A stretch of 64,000 nucleotides of DNA from NCBI RefSeq assembly GCF_000286955.2, contig NZ_AJYK02000115.1:44518-108517 (forward strand), written 5' to 3'. The notes under the pieces were generated by a model. It made no database searches. It saw only the letters and a program-made list of their open reading frames with translations, and was not told the DNA's origin. Positions 27,034 through 36,977 of the stretch are shown piece by piece (position 1 is the first letter of the stretch; each line of letters begins with the position of its first letter). The position numbers and the translations under genes are program-made. This DNA is from Vibrio rumoiensis 1S-45. Its GTDB lineage: Bacteria; Pseudomonadota; Gammaproteobacteria; Enterobacterales; Vibrionaceae.

Positions 27034-28796
27034 GATGGGGATTGCTCATGGTCTGAACCTTTAATTTCTAAAGGATTATAAACGGTGACTTGTGTTTGAT
27101 TTCGTCCGGCATTTTTTGCGGCATAGAGCGCCTTATCGGCAAGCCCTAAAACTAGTTCAGGCGTCGTATCTCGTTGCGGAACGATAGAGGTTACTCCTAA
27201 GCTAATGGTCAAACGATCACTGACCTCTGAATAAGCATGAGAGATATTTAAGTCAAATATTGCTTGGTGAATTTTCTCAGCCATAATCATACACCCTGGC
27301 ATTTCTGTTTCAGGTAACAAAAACATAAATTCTTCACCACCATATCGAGCTATCAGATCTGCTCCTCGTTGAGCAACTTTAGAAAAAGCGTCCGCAACTT
27401 TAATTAAAGCTTCATCACCCATTTGATGTCCGTAATGATCATTAAATGCTTTAAAAAAATCGATATCACAAATCATAATGGTAAATGGTGTTTGCTGGCG
27501 TAAATGTAACGCCCATAAAGCCTGGAGTTGATGATCAAAGCGGCGTCTATTCGCCACTTTCGTTAAACCATCAAAAAAACTTAATTTCTCTAATTCTGCA
27601 TTGGCTTTTGCTAATTTTTTTTCTGCTAAAAAACGTTCACTGACGTCTCGAGCAATCAGTAGGCAGCCATTGGTCGTTGATAAAGGATCATGGTAAGGCG
27701 TTTTTAATACATCATACCAAGTGAGTTCGCCATTTTTTTGCGTCACAACATCAATAAAACGCAGTGTTTGTCCTTTTTCTAATACTTCTAAATCACTTTG
27801 TTTAAAGCGCCCTACAATATTTTCAGGCAAGATATCATCTAAACATTGACCAATTAACGCATCCGCAGTCGCCACACCAAGAGAATCTGCATAAGGTTGG
27901 TTACACGCTTCATGCACGCGATTTTCATTTAAAATAGCAATAGGATCGGGTGAGGCAGATAAGATAGATTGCAACAACATTTCTCGTTGAGCCAACTCCA
28001 CCTCTGCTTTTTGACGCTTATCCATTTCAGTGTCGACCGATTGTTGCATGGTGAACCAATCGGTCACATCATGGCTAATACCTAAAATACCAATCGCTAT
28101 CCCATCATTGCTCATTAAAGGAGAAATATGTGTTTCTAATAAACAACCGTCACCATCCACGGTAGTCGTCCAACGCTTATGGGTTGAGCAACCTGAAGCA
28201 ATATTTAAATTAACAGAAGCACAACCTTCAGTTTCTCTATTATACCAAAAGCGCTCATAAGCCTTATTCGTACCAAGCACCTTACCTTCAAGGCTTTTAA
28301 AAAATACCAATTCAGACAATGAATCTAATGCAGACTGCGCCATTCGCAGCTCTAAACCGTTAGTGCTCTCACTATGCTCTTCACCATGAACAGGGTAGAC
28401 GTACACAACCCAGACATTATGTTTATAAACAGTGGTGGCGTTACAAATAAGATTCACTTTACGTTGATTAAATTCAGTGATTGGCCATAGTTGGCAAGAC
28501 TGATTCTCGGAATCCTCAATCATAGCTAATAAGGATCGTTCAGAAAGTAAAGGAGGAAGTAGGCACCGCTTGCCTACACGTCGAATACCTAAGAGTTGGA
28601 TCGCCATTCGATTAGCATCAATAATTAAGCCTGATTTTCGATCCATGATAAAAACGGCGGTTGGCGTTTCTCTAATGAGACAGAGAAAGCGTAAATGGCT
28701 TCGGTAGTAAGTGAAAATCACGGCGATTAAACAGAAAAACAAGATAAATAAGACATCAACACCCACGCCATGTTCTGCGATTGAAAACCATTCCAT
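27030..28796 (-). CDS. Membrane-anchored PAS-GGEEF diguanylate cyclase, coupled to arcB
   Basis: Predicted to make cyclic di-GMP. The roughly 588-residue protein has one N-terminal membrane segment (about residues 8-30), a divergent PAS-like region, a PAS domain ending in ILGISHDVTDWF, a further PAS-PAC ending LLIARDVSERF, and a GGDEF domain from about residue 415. The active site is GGEEF (residues 486-490), a functional variant. The product-inhibition I-site RxxD is present as RGAD, five residues before it, so feedback inhibition is expected. The ATG at 28796 has GGAAAAG upstream; an in-frame GTG four codons earlier is the alternative. The 3' end overlaps arcB (ATGA), implying co-translation. 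Vibrio cholerae has a GGDEF gene at the same place as I recall. Confidence 0.9.
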   Translation of the reverse strand: MEWFSIAEHGVGVDVLFILFFCLIAVIFTYYRSHLRFLCLIRETPTAVFIMDRKSGLIIDANRMAIQLLGIRRVGKRCLLPPLLSERSLLAMIEDSENQSCQLWPITEFNQRKVNLICNATTVYKHNVWVVYVYPVHGEEHSESTNGLELRMAQSALDSLSELVFFKSLEGKVLGTNKAYERFWYNRETEGCASVNLNIASGCSTHKRWTTTVDGDGCLLETHISPLMSNDGIAIGILGISHDVTDWFTMQQSVDTEMDKRQKAEVELAQREMLLQSILSASPDPIAILNENRVHEACNQPYADSLGVATADALIGQCLDDILPENIVGRFKQSDLEVLEKGQTLRFIDVVTQKNGELTWYDVLKTPYHDPLSTTNGCLLIARDVSERFLAEKKLAKANAELEKLSFFDGLTKVANRRRFDHQLQALWALHLRQQTPFTIMICDIDFFKAFNDHYGHQMGDEALIKVADAFSKVAQRGADLIARYGGEEFMFLLPETEMPGCMIMAEKIHQAIFDLNISHAYSEVSDRLTISLGVTSIVPQRDTTPELVLGLADKALYAAKNAGRNQTQVTVYNPLEIKGSDHEQSPS

Positions 28797-29537
28797 CTTC
28801 TTTTCCACTTAATTTATAAATAACACTTATTCTATCTTACAAGGAAATGAATAACTGCGTGGCAGTTTCTTTGAGCGTTTAGTTATTTATTTCATTCAAA
28901 ACAGGATATTTCACTCACAAGCCACCATACAACATGATTTTCGTCTCAAAGCCACACATCTCATTCTAAATACAACGTTTTTATTATGCACTTTTTCAGT
29001 AAGATATTTTATTACAATAATTGAGCTTAATATGAAACGAATGTTTGATTTACAAGGTTTCCACACCGCCGTCAAAACTATTACCTTAAAACCAATAAAT
29101 AAATAAACATTCAAAAAAACAGCATATTATTCGCATTTAAGCGTGGTTTTACCCTGTTAATATGCAAAAGAGATGAAGTTTTTATCAATTTAAAGTGAAG
29201 TTTAATTGGAATTACATAGTACAAAAATGTAGGATACTTACACGATGTTGTCTTTTTCGTGATGATCATCACGACTGAGCGCAAATATAAATCGCTAGAT
29301 TTCCGGACCATATTGAAATGAAAAACTGGATGTTTTGACTTTAATAGTGAATGGAACTAAGGAATAACTTTTTTCGCATATAGTTTTCTGCGAATAGTTG
29401 AAAGGAATCACACTTACCCAAGATCGAGCAATGTCGAGGTAAGTTGGAGATTATAAGTAAATAAAAGGACAAAGTAGTTATTCGATAAGCATAGACGTTT
29501 TATCAATAACTGCCATTTAACTTGGAAGGATGTATCT
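28797..29537. other. 741-base promoter region between the diguanylate cyclase and gltB
   Basis: No convincing gene. The short frames on the minus strand (28911-29114 and 29111-29311) have no ribosome site or family features. The gltB-proximal part has a TTGACT at 29335-29340 without a good partner -10. It also has a hairpin with arms ACTTACC (29412-29418) and GGTAAGT (29438-29444) in the presumed gltB leader. AT-rich throughout, as expected for a regulated promoter. Confidence 0.4.
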
Positions 29538-32500
29538 ATGGTAAGTAGAGAGCAAAGTACACAAGGATTGTACACTCCTGAGCTGGAGCATGATGCCTGT
29601 GGGATCGGTTTTGTTGCTCACTTAAAAAACCGCAAATCTCACGCTGTGGTAACACAAGCCCTCGATATGCTAGCTCGCATGGAACACCGTGGCGGTCAAG
29701 GCTGCGATCCTTGTAGCGGTGATGGCGCAGGTATTCTGCTGCAAAAACCTCATGAATTTCTTTTAGAAGAAGCCGTTAAGCTTGGCATTAAACTTCCGTC
29801 ATTTGAAAAATATGGCGTAGGTGTTGTTCTGTTTCCAAAAGACGAACACAAGCGTCAACAATGTCGCGATATTTTAGAGCGTAATGCCAACCGCCTAGAT
29901 TTAGAAATCTTAGGGTACCGTGTATTACCCGTCGACAATTCAATGATTGGCGAAGATCCACTGAGCACTGAACCTCAATTCGAACATGTATTTATCTCTG
30001 GTGGCGCAAGCATGACTCCAGAAGAACTTGAGCGTAAGCTTTATGTTCTACGTAATTACACGGTTCGCGTATGTTTAGAATCTGTGTCGAATATTGGTGA
30101 TGATTTCTACATCAACTCACTATCGTATAAGACACTTGTGTACAAAGGCCAGCTAACGACCGATCAAGTACCTCAATATTTCTTGGATCTTCAGAATCCA
30201 ACCATGGTAACGGCGCTTGCTTTAGTTCACTCACGCTTCTCAACCAATACATTCCCAAGATGGCGTCTGGCTCAACCATTCCGTTACATTGCCCACAATG
30301 GTGAAATTAACACCGTACGTGGCAACCTTAACTGGATGAAAGCCCGTGAAGCTATCTTAGAATCAGACCTATTCTCACAAGCTGAAATCGACATGCTATT
30401 GCCGATTTGTTCAGAGAATGGCTCAGATTCATCGAACTTTGATATGGCATTAGAACTGCTTGTTCTTTCTGGCCGTACCTTGCCACATGCTCTAATGATG
30501 CTTATTCCTGAAGCATGGCAAGAAAACAAAAACATGGATCCAGCACGTCGTGCCTTCTACCAATACCACGCTAACATCATGGAACCTTGGGATGGCCCAG
30601 CGTCTGTCTGTTTCACTGATGGTGTTCAAGTAGGTGCTACGCTTGACCGTAATGGTCTACGTCCATCACGCTATACCGTCACCAAAGATGATTTCTTAAT
30701 CATGGCTTCGGAATCTGGCGCCGTTGAAATTGAACCGGAAAACATTGAATACCGTGGTCGCTTACAACCAGGTCGTATCTTTGTTGCCGATTTAGAACAA
30801 GGTCGCATCATTTCAGATGAAGAAGTAAAAGACACCATTGCTAACTCTCAGCCTTATGAGCAATGGGTAATGGATAACTTACTGACACTGAAAACGCTAC
30901 CCGATGCCGACAACATGCATCATCAGCCATCACCGGCTCGTTTGTTGCAACATCAGCAAGCTTTCGGTATCACGTCTGAAGAAGTGAAAGAGATCATTCA
31001 TGTCTTGGCTGAAACTGGTTATGAACCATTAATGTCAATGGGTGCAGACTGGCCGCTCGCTATTCTATCGCATCAATCACAGCATTTATCTCACTACTTT
31101 AAGCAATTGTTCGCGCAAGTAACCAACCCACCAATCGATCCGATCCGTGAGCGTATGGTGATGTCACTTAATACCTATTTAGGTCGTGACCACAACTTGC
31201 TATCTGAAACACCAGAGCATTGCCGTAAAGTAGAACTTGAGTCTCCTGTTTTATCGAATGATGAACTAGAGAAATTGCGTGCGATTGATAACGAGCACCT
31301 TCAAGCTAAAACACTGGATATCGTATTCCGTGCAACCGATGAAGCCGGTAAGTTAGAGCGCGCGCTGAAACGTATTTGCCAATACGCGGAAGACGCAGTG
31401 GTTGATGGTTACTCCATCATTCTACTAACAGACCGCGCCACCAACTCTAACCACGCGGCTATCCCTGCCATGCTTGCAGTGGGCGCGGTTCACCACCACT
31501 TAATCCGTAAAGGTTTACGTGCTAAGTGTGACATCGTGGTTGAGACAGGAGATGCACGTGAAACGCACCACTTTGCAACCCTAATCGGTTACGGTGCGAA
31601 CGCAGTCAACCCATATTTAGTGACGGAAACCATTGTTGATCTTCAGAAGAAGAGAAAACTGGACCCTGAAGTCTCTACCGAAGATTTATTCAATAACTAC
31701 CGCAAAGGCATCAATGCCGGTCTATTGAAAATTTTCTCTAAAATGGGTATTTCAACGCTGCAGTCTTACCATGGCGCTCAAATCTTTGAGGCACTTGGTA
31801 TCAGTAAATCTGTGGTCGATAAGTACTTCACCGGTACCGTTTCTCGTATCCAAGGTTTAACCATCGATGACATCGCACGTGAAGTGTTGATCCGTCACCG
31901 TGTGGGCTACCCAACTCGCGAAATTCCACTGCAAATGCTGGACGTGGGTGGGGTTTACCAATGGAAACAACGTGGTGAAAAACACTTATTCAACCCTGAA
32001 ACGATTTCATTGCTACAACAATCGACTCGTAATAAAGATTACGTTCAATTTAAGCAATATTCGAAAACGGTTGATGATCAAGGCGATAACGCAGCCACAT
32101 TGCGTAGCCAACTAGACTTCATTAAAAACCCAGCAGGCTCTATTCCTCTAGAAGAAGTAGAACCAATTGAAAGCATCTTAAAACGCTTTGCAACCGGTGC
32201 AATGAGCTTTGGCTCTATCTCACACGAAGCGCACTCAACGCTGGCTGTTGCCATGAACCGCATTGGCGCAAAATCAAACTCAGGCGAAGGCGGTGAAGAC
32301 CCAGTTCGTTTTGAGAAGAAAGCCAATGGCGACTGGGAACGTTCTGCGATTAAACAAATTGCATCAGGTCGTTTTGGTGTGACCTCTTACTACCTAACCA
32401 ACGCTGATGAGCTGCAAATTAAAATGGCTCAAGGCGCAAAACCAGGTGAAGGTGGTCAGCTGCCAGGTGATAAAGTGGATGATTGGATCGGGGCGACTCG

Positions 32501-34082
32501 TCACTCGACTCCAGGGGTTGGCTTAATTTCGCCACCACCGCACCACGATATCTATTCAATCGAAGATTTGGCTCAGCTGATCTACGATTTGAAAAATGCC
32601 AACCGTGATAGCCGCGTAAACGTGAAGCTAGTATCGGAAGCCGGTGTCGGTACCATTGCCTCTGGTGTTGCGAAAGCAAAAGCAGACGTCGTACTTATCG
32701 CAGGTTTTGATGGTGGTACTGGTGCATCGCCAATGTCTTCAATTCGTCACACTGGCTTGCCGTGGGAATTGGGTCTAGCGGAAACACACCAAACATTACT
32801 GAAAAACGGCTTACGTAACCGTATCGTGGTTCAGTCTGATGGCCAAATGAAAACCCCTCGCGACCTTGCAATGGCAACATTACTTGGTGCCGAAGAATGG
32901 GGCGTGGCAACCGCAGCGCTTGTCGTTGAAGGTTGTATCATGATGCGTAAGTGTCATAAAAACACTTGCCCAGTGGGTATCGCAACACAAAACAAAACAT
33001 TACGTGAGCGTTTCGATGGCCGCGTAGAAGATGTCGTGACTTTCTTCCAATACATGGCAGAAGGTTTACGTGAAATCATGGCTGAACTTGGTTTCCGTAC
33101 GATTCAAGAGATGGTTGGTCAATCTCACAAACTGAAAGTGCGTGATGATATTCAACACTGGAAATATAAGAACTTGGATCTTTCTCCTGTTCTGCATATT
33201 CAACCACCTCGTGCTGAAGATGGCATTTACAACCAGAAGCAACAAAATCACGGTTTAGAAGCGGTTCTAGATCGCCAATTGATTGAAGTGGCACAACCTG
33301 CCCTCACCAAAGGTGAAGCGGTTGATGCTGAATTCCCAATCATCAATACCGACCGTAGTACAGGTACTATGCTATCGAATGAAATTTCGAAAGTGTATAA
33401 AGACCAAGGTCTACCACAACCAATGAACGTGAAGTTCAAAGGGTCTGCGGGTCAATCATTCGGTGCATTCTTGGCCAAAGGCGTTAAGTTTGAAGTCGAA
33501 GGCGATGCAAATGATTACTGGGGTAAAGGTCTATCTGGCGGCACACTTGTGCTTTACCCAGATGTGAAATCATCAATTGTGGCAGAAGATAACATCGTTG
33601 TAGGTAACGTTTGTTTCTACGGCGCAACTTCGGGTGAATCCTTTATTCGCGGTATGGCAGGTGAACGTTTCTGTGTACGTAACTCGGGTGCGCATGTTGT
33701 GGTTGAAGGTGTCGGTGATCACGGTTGTGAATACATGACTGGCGGTACTGCGATTATCCTTGGCTCAACAGGTCGTAACTTTGCCGCAGGTATGAGTGGC
33801 GGCGTTGCGTACGTATGGGATAAGAATGGCGACTTCAATAAGAAGCTAAATGCTGAACTTGTCGACCTAGATCCAATTGAAGCAGAAGATAAAGCCTTGC
33901 TAAAAGATATGCTGACTAAGCATGTTGAGTACACAGGAAGTACGGTAGCAAAAGCATTCCTAGCTGATTTTGATAACCATCTAACGAGCATGGTAAAAGT
34001 CATGCCACGCGACTACAAAGCCGTATTGCAAAAACGCAAAAAAGCCGTAAACAAGGAAGAGTTGGAGGCCGTAAATGGGTAA
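29538..34082 (+). CDS. gltB: Glutamate synthase (NADPH) large subunit
   Basis: Transfers the glutamine amide to 2-oxoglutarate, making two glutamates. The 1514-residue chain starts with a short propeptide; Cys21 in EHDACGIGF becomes the N-terminal nucleophile of the class II glutaminase domain (to about 430). The central domain follows, then the FMN-binding synthase domain with MSFGSISHEAHSTLAVAMNRIG, GGTGASPMSSIRHTGLPWELG and the 3Fe-4S cysteines in CIMMRKCHKNTCPVGIATQ. The C-terminal GXGXG beta-helix has GGTLVLYP and GNVCFYGATSGESFIRG. AAGGA precedes the ATG. It overlaps gltD by 8 bases, so subunit synthesis is coupled. Confidence 0.97.
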   Translation: MVSREQSTQGLYTPELEHDACGIGFVAHLKNRKSHAVVTQALDMLARMEHRGGQGCDPCSGDGAGILLQKPHEFLLEEAVKLGIKLPSFEKYGVGVVLFPKDEHKRQQCRDILERNANRLDLEILGYRVLPVDNSMIGEDPLSTEPQFEHVFISGGASMTPEELERKLYVLRNYTVRVCLESVSNIGDDFYINSLSYKTLVYKGQLTTDQVPQYFLDLQNPTMVTALALVHSRFSTNTFPRWRLAQPFRYIAHNGEINTVRGNLNWMKAREAILESDLFSQAEIDMLLPICSENGSDSSNFDMALELLVLSGRTLPHALMMLIPEAWQENKNMDPARRAFYQYHANIMEPWDGPASVCFTDGVQVGATLDRNGLRPSRYTVTKDDFLIMASESGAVEIEPENIEYRGRLQPGRIFVADLEQGRIISDEEVKDTIANSQPYEQWVMDNLLTLKTLPDADNMHHQPSPARLLQHQQAFGITSEEVKEIIHVLAETGYEPLMSMGADWPLAILSHQSQHLSHYFKQLFAQVTNPPIDPIRERMVMSLNTYLGRDHNLLSETPEHCRKVELESPVLSNDELEKLRAIDNEHLQAKTLDIVFRATDEAGKLERALKRICQYAEDAVVDGYSIILLTDRATNSNHAAIPAMLAVGAVHHHLIRKGLRAKCDIVVETGDARETHHFATLIGYGANAVNPYLVTETIVDLQKKRKLDPEVSTEDLFNNYRKGINAGLLKIFSKMGISTLQSYHGAQIFEALGISKSVVDKYFTGTVSRIQGLTIDDIAREVLIRHRVGYPTREIPLQMLDVGGVYQWKQRGEKHLFNPETISLLQQSTRNKDYVQFKQYSKTVDDQGDNAATLRSQLDFIKNPAGSIPLEEVEPIESILKRFATGAMSFGSISHEAHSTLAVAMNRIGAKSNSGEGGEDPVRFEKKANGDWERSAIKQIASGRFGVTSYYLTNADELQIKMAQGAKPGEGGQLPGDKVDDWIGATRHSTPGVGLISPPPHHDIYSIEDLAQLIYDLKNANRDSRVNVKLVSEAGVGTIASGVAKAKADVVLIAGFDGGTGASPMSSIRHTGLPWELGLAETHQTLLKNGLRNRIVVQSDGQMKTPRDLAMATLLGAEEWGVATAALVVEGCIMMRKCHKNTCPVGIATQNKTLRERFDGRVEDVVTFFQYMAEGLREIMAELGFRTIQEMVGQSHKLKVRDDIQHWKYKNLDLSPVLHIQPPRAEDGIYNQKQQNHGLEAVLDRQLIEVAQPALTKGEAVDAEFPIINTDRSTGTMLSNEISKVYKDQGLPQPMNVKFKGSAGQSFGAFLAKGVKFEVEGDANDYWGKGLSGGTLVLYPDVKSSIVAEDNIVVGNVCFYGATSGESFIRGMAGERFCVRNSGAHVVVEGVGDHGCEYMTGGTAIILGSTGRNFAAGMSGGVAYVWDKNGDFNKKLNAELVDLDPIEAEDKALLKDMLTKHVEYTGSTVAKAFLADFDNHLTSMVKVMPRDYKAVLQKRKKAVNKEELEAVNG

Positions 34083-35544
34083 GCCTACTGGATTTTTAGA
34101 ACATGGTCGTGAACTTCCAAAGAAAGTTGACCCAAGTGTTCGTATACAAGATAACAAAGAGTTCGTACTAGACGAGGAGTTTGGTGGCAAGATCAATACT
34201 CAAGCCTCTCGCTGTATGGATTGTGGTGTACCGTTTTGTCATAGCGGTTGTCCAATTGGTAACATCATCCCAGAATTTAACGATGCCGTGTATCGTGACA
34301 GCTGGGAAGAAGCTTGGAATATTTTAAGCAGTACCAACAACTTCCCTGAGTTTACCGGTCGTGTATGCCCTGCTCCTTGTGAGACAGCGTGTGTTCTTGG
34401 TATTAACCAAGATCCAATCACTATCTGTAATATTGAGAAAAACATCGTAGAGCGTGCTTATAAAGAAGGTTACGCCAAACCACGTAAACCACGTAGTCGT
34501 ACTGGCAAAACTATTGCTATCGTAGGCTCTGGCCCTGCTGGTTTAGCGGCCGCTGAGCAATTAAACGCAGCCGGTCACTCAGTTACGGTTTATGAGCGTG
34601 ATGAGAAAGTTGGTGGTTTACTGCGCTTTGGTATTCCTGACTTTAAACTCAGCATGGATGTGATTGATCGTAAAATCGATATCATGCGTGAAGCCGGTGT
34701 GAAATTTGAAGTCAATGCTCACATTGGTGTTAACGTCAATGCTTTGCAATTGCGTCAAGAATTTGATGTTGTCCTGTTAACTGGTGGCTCAACCGTACCT
34801 CGTGATTTACCAATCCCAGGTCGTGAGTTAAAAGGTGTTCATTTTGCGATGGAATTCCTTGGCCAAAATAACCGCCGCGCCAACAATATGGATCTTAAAG
34901 GTGAAGAAATTCATGCGAAAGATGATCATGTTGTGGTGATCGGTGGTGGTGATACCGGTTCTGACTGTGTGGGTACCTCTAACCGTCACGGTGCAGCAAG
35001 CATTACTCAAGTTGAGATCATGCCAGTACCACCGGGTCAACGTCCAAACAATCAACCTTGGCCTCAATATCCAATGATCATGAAAACAACATCTTCACAT
35101 GAAGAAGGTTGTGAGCGTCATTGGAATATCCTCACCAAAGAATTTATTGGTGATGAGCAAGGTAATGTTACCGGTTTACGTATCGCCGACATCGTATGGC
35201 AAGATGCAAAACCAGGTGAACGTCCTGGATTTGATGAAGTAGCAGGCTCTGAGCGTGTGATCCCTTGTACTAAGGCTTTCTTAGCCATGGGCTTCTTACA
35301 CCCAGAACCAACTGGTGTACTCGCGCAGCTTGATATCAAAATTGATGAGCGTGGTAATGTTGCAACCAATGGTTATGCAACCAACCAAAAAGGCGTGTTT
35401 GCGGCTGGTGATATGCGTACAGGTCAATCACTGGTTGTTCGTTGTATCAACGAAGGTCGTGAATGTGCTCGTGAAGTCGATGCTTATCTAATGGGTAATT
35501 CTCATTTAGAAGCTCGCGCTGATTCATTAATGAAGTCAGCTTAA
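34075..35544 (+). CDS. gltD: Glutamate synthase (NADPH) small subunit
   Basis: Takes electrons from NADPH through FAD and iron-sulfur clusters to GltB. In the 489-residue protein the N-terminal cysteines (CMDCGVPFCHSGCPIGN and RVCPAPCETACVLG) hold two 4Fe-4S clusters. The first Rossmann motif AIVGSGPAGLAAAEQL (about residue 148) binds FAD and the second VVVIGGGDTGSDCVG (about 287) binds NADPH. The C-terminal VFAAGDMRTGQSLVV closes the FAD site. The ATG lies inside the end of gltB and has GGAGG nearby. A terminator follows. Confidence 0.97.
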   Translation: MGKPTGFLEHGRELPKKVDPSVRIQDNKEFVLDEEFGGKINTQASRCMDCGVPFCHSGCPIGNIIPEFNDAVYRDSWEEAWNILSSTNNFPEFTGRVCPAPCETACVLGINQDPITICNIEKNIVERAYKEGYAKPRKPRSRTGKTIAIVGSGPAGLAAAEQLNAAGHSVTVYERDEKVGGLLRFGIPDFKLSMDVIDRKIDIMREAGVKFEVNAHIGVNVNALQLRQEFDVVLLTGGSTVPRDLPIPGRELKGVHFAMEFLGQNNRRANNMDLKGEEIHAKDDHVVVIGGGDTGSDCVGTSNRHGAASITQVEIMPVPPGQRPNNQPWPQYPMIMKTTSSHEEGCERHWNILTKEFIGDEQGNVTGLRIADIVWQDAKPGERPGFDEVAGSERVIPCTKAFLAMGFLHPEPTGVLAQLDIKIDERGNVATNGYATNQKGVFAAGDMRTGQSLVVRCINEGRECAREVDAYLMGNSHLEARADSLMKSA

Positions 35545-35576
35545 TTCTCTAAATAGAGTTTATAAGTTGTACTGGT

Positions 35577-35600
35577 AAAGCCCCGTTTATTCGGGGCTTT
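35577..35600 (+). terminator. Terminator of gltBD
   Basis: A 9-bp GC-rich stem (AAAGCCCCG and complement) with a 6-base loop followed by a T-run, 33 bases after the gltD stop. Confidence 0.92.
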
Positions 35601-35666
35601 TTTATTGATCCTATAAAAGACAAATCACGTATCAATAAAATATATTTCGATAAAAGGCTATCAAAG

Positions 35667-36119
35667 ATGCGAAAACTCAATACCTTAGCTATCTTTATAT
35701 TATTTATTAGCTGTAGTCAGAGCCAAGCCATGGATAATCAAGACGCAAGCCAGAATACACCCGCTTTACTTTGCAGCTCCAAACCCAATTGTGTTTCAAC
35801 TCAAGAGCTGAGAAGCGACTATCAAATAGCCCCCTTTCACCTCATCTCCGATACTATTTCTATTGATGATATAGAAAAAGTAGCACAGAGCTTAACCCGA
35901 ACGAAAACGGTCAAGAAAACAGACACCACATTGCATCTTGAATCCACCAGCTTGGTGTTTCGCTTTGTTGATGATCTGCATATCGTTAAGCAAGGTGATG
36001 TATTGCAAGTTCGCTCAAAATCACGAACCGGATACTCCGACTTTGGCATTAATAAAAAGCGCACGGAAGAACTTCGCCAAAAGTTAATCGAAGCAAAACT
36101 ACTAAAAACATCCACCTAA
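35667..36119 (+). CDS. Secreted DUF1499-family protein
   Basis: A 150-residue protein with an N-terminal signal (about residues 1-22; LFISCSQSQA could be a lipobox, although Phe at -3 is unusual). After it come the DUF1499 hallmarks: CSSKPNCVST, a central TLHLESTSLVFRFVDDLHIV and the C-terminal IQVRSKSRTGYSDFGINKKR-type stretch (here LQVRSKSRTGYSDFG). The two cysteines in the CSSKPNC motif are conserved in the family. Function is unknown to me. It stands alone between gltD and mtnN with its own gap upstream. It is probably in the periplasm or anchored to a membrane. Confidence 0.82.
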   Translation: MRKLNTLAIFILFISCSQSQAMDNQDASQNTPALLCSSKPNCVSTQELRSDYQIAPFHLISDTISIDDIEKVAQSLTRTKTVKKTDTTLHLESTSLVFRFVDDLHIVKQGDVLQVRSKSRTGYSDFGINKKRTEELRQKLIEAKLLKTST

Positions 36120-36205
36120 CTCGTTATGTATTTTTTAGTAAAGCAAAATATCCTTGTGCTACAATCACGCCATCTTTTAGCACGATAAAATAGAGAAACA
36201 AAGTT

Positions 36206-36901
36206 ATGAAAGTAGGCATCATTGGAGCAATGGAGCAAGAAGTCGCCATTTTAAAAGAAACTTTAGTTGGTTGTGAAAGCACCACAAAGGGAAATTGCAC
36301 CTTCTACACTGGCACTATCAACGGTGTGAAAATCATTCTACTTCAATCTGGTATTGGCAAAGTTTCTGCCAGTATTGGTACAACTTTGCTTATTGAGTGC
36401 TTCGACCCTGACGTGATCATCAATACCGGTTCTGCTGGCGGGTTCGATTCTAGCTTGAACTTAGGTGATATTGTTATTTCAACCGAAGTTCGTCACCACG
36501 ATGCTGACGTGACAGCTTTTGGTTATGAAATCGGGCAAATGGCGGGCCAACCAGCCTCTTTCGCTGCCGATCCAACCTTAATCGATATCGTTGAAAAAAC
36601 CGCTGCAAACATGGCAGATACTCACTCAGTACGTGGCTTAATCTGTACTGGTGATGCTTTTGTTTGTACTCCTGAAAAACAAGCTTTTATCCGCGAGCAC
36701 TTCCCAAATGTGATCGCAGTAGAAATGGAAGCATCAGCTATCGCTCAAACATGCCATCAGTTCCGTAAACCATTTGTTGTGGTTCGCGCCATCTCTGATG
36801 TGGCAGATAAGGAATCGCCGATGAGTTTTGAAGAATTCTTGCCACTTGCCGCTAAGCGTTCATCAGAAATGGTGATTAACATGTTAGGGCACATGAAGTA
36901 A
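36206..36901 (+). CDS. mtnN: 5'-Methylthioadenosine / S-adenosylhomocysteine nucleosidase
   Basis: Cleaves MTA, SAH and 5'-deoxyadenosine to adenine and the thioribose sugar; in vibrios this feeds the LuxS step that makes autoinducer 2. The 231-residue protein (E. coli 232) starts [18 protein letters not shown] with the catalytic-site Glu12. The purine/ribose-binding segment is [19 protein letters not shown], and the catalytic Asp is in [22 protein letters not shown]. It is first in the conserved order mtnN-btuF-yadS, also found in E. coli. Confidence 0.97.
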   Translation: MKVGIIGAMEQEVAILKETLVGCESTTKGNCTFYTGTINGVKIILLQSGIGKVSASIGTTLLIECFDPDVIINTGSAGGFDSSLNLGDIVISTEVRHHDADVTAFGYEIGQMAGQPASFAADPTLIDIVEKTAANMADTHSVRGLICTGDAFVCTPEKQAFIREHFPNVIAVEMEASAIAQTCHQFRKPFVVVRAISDVADKESPMSFEEFLPLAAKRSSEMVINMLGHMK

Positions 36902-36920
36902 GTCGAACCTGCTTTTTATT

Positions 36921-36948
36921 ATCAATGGCGATGATGTTCGCCATTGAT
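36921..36948 (+). other. Intercistronic hairpin between mtnN and btuF
   Basis: A perfect 11-bp stem ATCAATGGCGA / TCGCCATTGAT with a 6-base loop. It is followed by a pyrimidine-rich but not U-only tract, so it may be a weak terminator or a processing/stability element. No B12 riboswitch is seen before btuF. Confidence 0.55.
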
Positions 36949-36977
36949 CTTCTCTTTCAACAAAGGATACAAAAGGA

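Noticed and set aside
28911..29311. Two short minus-strand frames before gltB
   Set aside because: No start signals or family features; the region is better explained as promoter DNA.
32078..33439. Several minus-strand frames inside gltB
   Set aside because: Antisense shadows of a strongly conserved gene; no independent signals.
36902..36977. B12 riboswitch before btuF
   Set aside because: The gap is only 76 bases and holds a single hairpin, too small for a cobalamin aptamer.
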